Assembly (NCBI GenBank): GCA_964517765.1
Contig: CAZFEN010000008.1
Coordinates: 1 to 53,090 of the forward strand
DNA length: 53,090 nt
Origin: Hydromicrobium sp964517765
GTDB lineage: Bacteria > Actinomycetota > Humimicrobiia > Humimicrobiales > Humimicrobiaceae
Direction of reading: 5' to 3'
Shown here piece after piece: positions 50,153 through 53,090 of the stretch; within the stretch, counting starts at the first letter, position 1, and each line of letters starts with the position of its first letter. Position numbers and translations under genes: made by a program. The notes beneath the pieces were generated by a model. The model worked only from the letters and a program-made list of their open reading frames with translations, had not been told where the DNA came from and searched no databases.

Positions 50153-50632
50153 TTATTTAAAACTTTCGACTATATCCTTTTCTATTTCTTTAGGAATCAG
50201 TCCTTCAATACAGCCCTTGAACCTGGCTACTTCCTTCACTGCACTTGAACTCAGGTATGCAAATCTGGGATTAGTGACCATAAACATAGTTTCTACTTCC
50301 GGATTTAACTTTTTATTTATTTGCGCCATTTGAAATTCATATTCAAAATCCGAAATAGCCCTGAGCCCCTTCACTATGACTGTAGCTTTTACTTTTTTCG
50401 CCAGATCCACAAGCAGCCCTTCAAATACAATCACTTCTATATTGCCCAGATTTTTCAATGCCCTCTTTACAAAATCGACCCTTTTCTCAGGAGTATAAAA
50501 CGGTTTTTTCCTCGTGTCTTTAGATATGGCCACAACTACTTTACTAAAAATTTTTGAACACCTTTCGATTATATCCTTATGTCCCTCTGTCAATGGATCA
50601 TAGGTTCCCGGACATAATGCTATTTTTTCCAT
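50153..50632 (-). CDS. coaD: Phosphopantetheine adenylyltransferase
   Basis: Fourth step of coenzyme A synthesis. The nucleotidyltransferase motif CPGTYDPLTEGHKDIIERC (about 7-25) contains the TxGH catalytic site. The YLSSSAVKEVARFKG segment (about 129-143) and VKGLRAISDFEYEFQMAQINKKL are family blocks. Length is 159 residues. The order rsmD-coaD is nearly universal. CoA supply links it functionally to the downstream acetyl-CoA enzymes. Confidence 0.97.
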   Translation of the reverse strand: MEKIALCPGTYDPLTEGHKDIIERCSKIFSKVVVAISKDTRKKPFYTPEKRVDFVKRALKNLGNIEVIVFEGLLVDLAKKVKATVIVKGLRAISDFEYEFQMAQINKKLNPEVETMFMVTNPRFAYLSSSAVKEVARFKGCIEGLIPKEIEKDIVESFK

Positions 50633-50647
50633 ATCAGATCCTGTCTC

Positions 50648-51208
50648 TTAATTTTGATAAGGAGATAGGTAAACCACTTTTTTATCTCCAAAATGTGATT
50701 GCCTAATGTTTCTCAAATTTTCCGTTTCTTTTTCGATATCTTTCTTGAAAAAATATTCATATACTATCAGTGTATCGGCCCGGGTAATCTTTTTTTCCGA
50801 TAAGAGGTCAAATACCTCCCTCATTATACCACTTTCAATTTTGTATGGCGGGTCTATAAAAATTATATCCCACCCGGGGCCTGTATAAGAACGCAAAAAA
50901 TCCGGGGCTCCGCTTCTGATTATTTTATATTTTTCATCCTCGATTTTTAAGCAGTTGACATTATAGCTTATAAGCTTTATTGATTCAAAACTACTATCAA
51001 CAAAATATGCAAGGCTGCAGTTTCTGCTTAAGGATTCGATTCCCAATGAACCTGTTCCGGCAAACAGGTCCAGTACATTTGCCTCTTCTATTCTGCTTCC
51101 GATAACGTTAAAGATACTTTCTTTTACATTGTCTAAAGTAGGTCTGATTTTATAATCAGATGGAGGTCTTAACTTTCTACTCTTGAATTTACCAGAAATA
51201 ACTCTAAT
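50648..51208 (-). CDS. rsmD: 16S rRNA (guanine966-N2)-methyltransferase, apparent ATT start
   Basis: Methylates G966 of 16S rRNA. The N-terminus RVISGKFKSRKLRPP, then RPTLDNVKESIFNV, motif I LDLFAGTGSLGIE and the catalytic FIDPPYK show a complete RsmD. Homologues start M(I)RVIxG. Here the codon at the Met position is ATT (51208-51206), preceded by GGTGAT five bases upstream and, further up, by two in-frame TGA codons. No ATG, GTG or TTG exists before TTG 51046, which lies inside motif I. From ATT the protein is 186 residues, the family length. So the gene either initiates at AUU, as infC does elsewhere, or carries a start-codon mutation or sequence error. Confidence 0.88.
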   Translation of the reverse strand: MRVISGKFKSRKLRPPSDYKIRPTLDNVKESIFNVIGSRIEEANVLDLFAGTGSLGIESLSRNCSLAYFVDSSFESIKLISYNVNCLKIEDEKYKIIRSGAPDFLRSYTGPGWDIIFIDPPYKIESGIMREVFDLLSEKKITRADTLIVYEYFFKKDIEKETENLRNIRQSHFGDKKVVYLSPYQN

Positions 51209-51230
51209 AGCTCATCACCGTATAAAAAAA

Positions 51231-52967
51231 TTATTCGATTGAAAATATATAAGGATATAAGGGCTGCTCACCCTTATGTACTTCTATGTCCAATTTTGGA
51301 AAATATATTTTAATCTTTTTTTTAATTTTCTCAATATCTTCCGGTTTATTATCCTTACCGGTATAAAATGTAATGACTTCCTCGGTGGAATCTGCAATAT
51401 CTCTTATGAGGTCGATAGTTGCATCAACGATGTTATCGGATATTATTCTGACTTTGCCGTTTGAAAGACCTATGTATTCTCCCCTTTTTATCTCTCCAAC
51501 CATGAGATTTGCATCTCTTACTGCCTGTGTCACCTCTCCGTCTTTGGTTCTTTTGGCAGCTTCCTCCATATTGGATATATTTTCTTCCATACCTGCGTAA
51601 GGATTATATCGGAGTATCGCCGATATCCCTGCCGGTATGCTTCTTGTGGGTATCACATAAATACTTTTCTTCCTTACAATTTTTTTCGCCTGATTTGCGG
51701 TCAGTATGATGTTTTTATTATTTGGAAATATAATGACTTCGGAAGCTTCGGTACTATTTATGGCCTTTACTATATCGTAGGTCGATGGATTCATACTTTG
51801 TCCGCCGCTTATGATAATATCCACGCCGATGCTTTTAAATACTCCCTCCAGTCCTTCACCATTTACCATTGCTATAAGCGTTCTTCTTTCTTCTGCTTTC
51901 TCTATGGTCGTTTCTTCTTTTCCTGCTACTTCGGTCCTCTGATCCTCCATATTGTTGATCTGGATATCGTGAAGTGTACCTTCATGGAGCGCCCTTCTCA
52001 AAACCTTATGAGGGTGATTTGTGTGTACGTGTATCTTAACCAGATTTTCATTACCAACTACCAGCGCACTGTCTCCAAAGCTTTCAATTCTTTCCCTTAA
52101 TCTCTCTATATTTATACCACTGCCTTTTAATATAAATTCGGTGCAATAAGTATATTTGATCTCGTAACTTCTCTTTACTTCCTTCAGACTATCACTATCT
52201 TCATCAGGTAAATTTATCCCTGATCCGTTTCCCGGATTATTGCTTTTTGATTTATTGCCGTTCTTGCTGCCACTGCTGTTCGATCCGGAAGATGCAATCT
52301 CCCCCACTTTTATAAGTGACCTCTCTAATTTTTTATTTATGCTGCCAATTTCTGTAAGAGCTTTTCTCGTTCCGATCAGTATATCCAGAATACCCTGTGC
52401 TCCGGCATCAACCACACCTGCTTTTTTAAGGACAGGCAGGAGAAAAGTACTTCTTTCAACAGACTTTTCGGTTTCTAAAATAATTTTATCCAGGAGTTCG
52501 GTCAGTTCTATTTTATCGGTATCGCTGGTTGAATCATAAACAAATTCACAAATATCTTTTATGGTCGTAAGCATGGTCCCTTCGGTTGGGTCCTGTACGG
52601 AATCATAAGCCAGATTCCTTGAGGATTTTAACGCTTCTCTTATTACTTCTATACTGACGCTGTCATATTTTATTATAATATCAAAAAAACCCTTAAGTAT
52701 TTGAGATAATATCACACCGGAATTTCCTCTGGCTCCCATCAATGCTCCAAATGAAGCTTTTCCCAGAACACTTTTTACCGAAAAATCATTAATCTTTGAT
52801 AATTCTTCCCTTATTGAATTTAAAGTAAGCAGCATATTCGTACCTGTGTCCCCGTCAGGGACAGGAAACACATTCATATCATTGATTTTTGCTTCGTTTT
52901 CCTTGAAATTTTCTATTATGATATCAATGACTTTTTTTAAATCCCGGTCATTTATTGCATTAACCAT
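51231..52967 (-). CDS. yloV: DhaL-domain protein, YloV / fatty-acid kinase FakA type
   Basis: The ATP-binding DhaL domain (about 10-195) carries MNVFPVPDGDTGTNMLLTL with the Mg-binding aspartates, GARGNSGVILSQIL and VVDAGAQGILDIL. A Gly/Ser/Asn-rich linker (about 222-250) leads to a middle domain and a C-terminal domain (about 370-578). In Staphylococcus the homologue FakA phosphorylates fatty acids held by the DegV-like FakB; no degV/fakB gene is in view. I start at ATG 52967, which has GGTGAG five bases upstream; GTG 52976 would lie in that site. There are 578 residues. rsmD follows after 22 nt; recG, often between them, is absent. Confidence 0.9.
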   Translation of the reverse strand: MVNAINDRDLKKVIDIIIENFKENEAKINDMNVFPVPDGDTGTNMLLTLNSIREELSKINDFSVKSVLGKASFGALMGARGNSGVILSQILKGFFDIIIKYDSVSIEVIREALKSSRNLAYDSVQDPTEGTMLTTIKDICEFVYDSTSDTDKIELTELLDKIILETEKSVERSTFLLPVLKKAGVVDAGAQGILDILIGTRKALTEIGSINKKLERSLIKVGEIASSGSNSSGSKNGNKSKSNNPGNGSGINLPDEDSDSLKEVKRSYEIKYTYCTEFILKGSGINIERLRERIESFGDSALVVGNENLVKIHVHTNHPHKVLRRALHEGTLHDIQINNMEDQRTEVAGKEETTIEKAEERRTLIAMVNGEGLEGVFKSIGVDIIISGGQSMNPSTYDIVKAINSTEASEVIIFPNNKNIILTANQAKKIVRKKSIYVIPTRSIPAGISAILRYNPYAGMEENISNMEEAAKRTKDGEVTQAVRDANLMVGEIKRGEYIGLSNGKVRIISDNIVDATIDLIRDIADSTEEVITFYTGKDNKPEDIEKIKKKIKIYFPKLDIEVHKGEQPLYPYIFSIE

Positions 52968-53038
52968 AGTTCTCACCGTTTCAGGATCAAAAAATTAGAT
53001 ATTTTAATATTCTATACCAGAACTTACTTCATTTCTAT

Positions 53039-53090
53039 TTAATTAATACCGAACTTCTCTGCTGCATATTTTCTATATTCCTTAAGACTT
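53039..53090 (-). CDS. C-terminal end of an unidentified gene (partial)
   Basis: The minus strand ends a reading frame with SLKEYRKYAAEKFGIN followed by TAA (53041-53039). Only 16 residues are within the window. In relatives yloV is preceded by an Asp23-family gene and/or rpmB, but this tail is too short to match either. About 62 nt separate it from the yloV ribosome binding site. Confidence 0.35.
   Translation of the reverse strand, partial: SLKEYRKYAAEKFGIN

Noticed and set aside
1..53090. CRISPR arrays, insertion sequences, tRNA genes, toxin-antitoxin or defence genes
   Set aside because: Intergenic spaces are short; none shows spaced direct repeats, terminal inverted repeats with transposase, or a tRNA cloverleaf. 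The only recombinase is the housekeeping XerC.

Overview
This 53 kb window is a dense block of bacterial housekeeping genes. Every gene I can support, and the 5' end of a 16S rRNA gene at positions 1-297, lies on the minus strand, so transcription runs from high to low coordinates. The DNA is AT-rich (about one third G+C by eye). Ribosome binding sites are AGGAGG- or GGTGA-like and many starts are TTG. The gene order (smc-ftsY-ffh-rpsP-khpA-rimM-trmD-rplS-lepB-rnhB-yraN ... comM-dprA-xerC-rpsB-tsf-pyrH-frr-uppS-rseP-ispG-proS ... nusA-infB-rbfA-truB-ribF-rpsO-pnp-M16-dapB-dapA-rnj-ftsK-cinA-recA) is the backbone shared by Bacillota and Actinomycetota. RNase J, a DhaL-type YloV/FakA protein and a SepIVA/DivIVA-like coiled-coil gene next to coaD and rpmF fit the same group. 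The 16S 5' end is clearly bacterial but divergent. My best guess is an uncultured, deep-branching, low-GC lineage near Actinomycetota/Bacillota; the sequence alone does not settle the phylum.

Layout by descending coordinate, which is the direction of transcription. 53.1-49.3 kb: end of an unknown gene, yloV, rsmD, coaD, a SepIVA-like gene, rpmF. 49.3-46.1 kb: a fused ADP-forming acetyl-CoA synthetase and a Pta-N/DRTGG-type regulator, an acetate-energy pair inserted between rpmF and plsX. 46.1-35.5 kb: plsX, acpP, rnc, smc, ftsY, ffh, rpsP, khpA, rimM, trmD, rplS, lepB, rnhB, yraN (lipid synthesis, RNA processing, chromosome organisation, protein export, ribosome assembly). 35.4-29.5 kb: a PAS-PAS-HD-GYP signalling protein with its own promoter, a 67-codon ORF, comM and dprA (natural transformation), an unknown gene, xerC. 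29.4-20.2 kb: rpsB-tsf-pyrH-frr-uppS-rseP-ispG-proS-recD2. 20.1-10.7 kb: the nusA-infB-rbfA-nrnA-truB-ribF and rpsO-pnp translation and RNA-turnover block, then an M16 peptidase. 9.4-0.6 kb: dapB, dapA, rnj, ftsK, cinA, thpR, recA. 0.5-0 kb: tandem rRNA promoters, a boxA-like leader and the 16S gene.

I found no CRISPR array, prophage, insertion sequence, toxin-antitoxin pair or defence island. The departures from expectation are inside conserved genes. (1) The SMC protein is 772 residues with both ATPase half-heads intact, but the arms are short and I see no hinge domain. (2) truB is interrupted by a single-base frameshift in a T9-A8 run, which could be slippage, an error or a real lesion. 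(3) rsmD, yraN and a 67-codon ORF have no ATG/GTG/TTG start where homology or reading frame requires one; ATT, TTA and ATT sit at plausible initiation positions. (4) ProRS has lost its editing insertion and has two CxxC pairs there instead. (5) comM has a near-consensus promoter placed so that its mRNA would be leaderless. (6) nusA has an intrinsic terminator in its apparent 5' leader. (7) cdsA, dxr and rimP are missing from their usual places.
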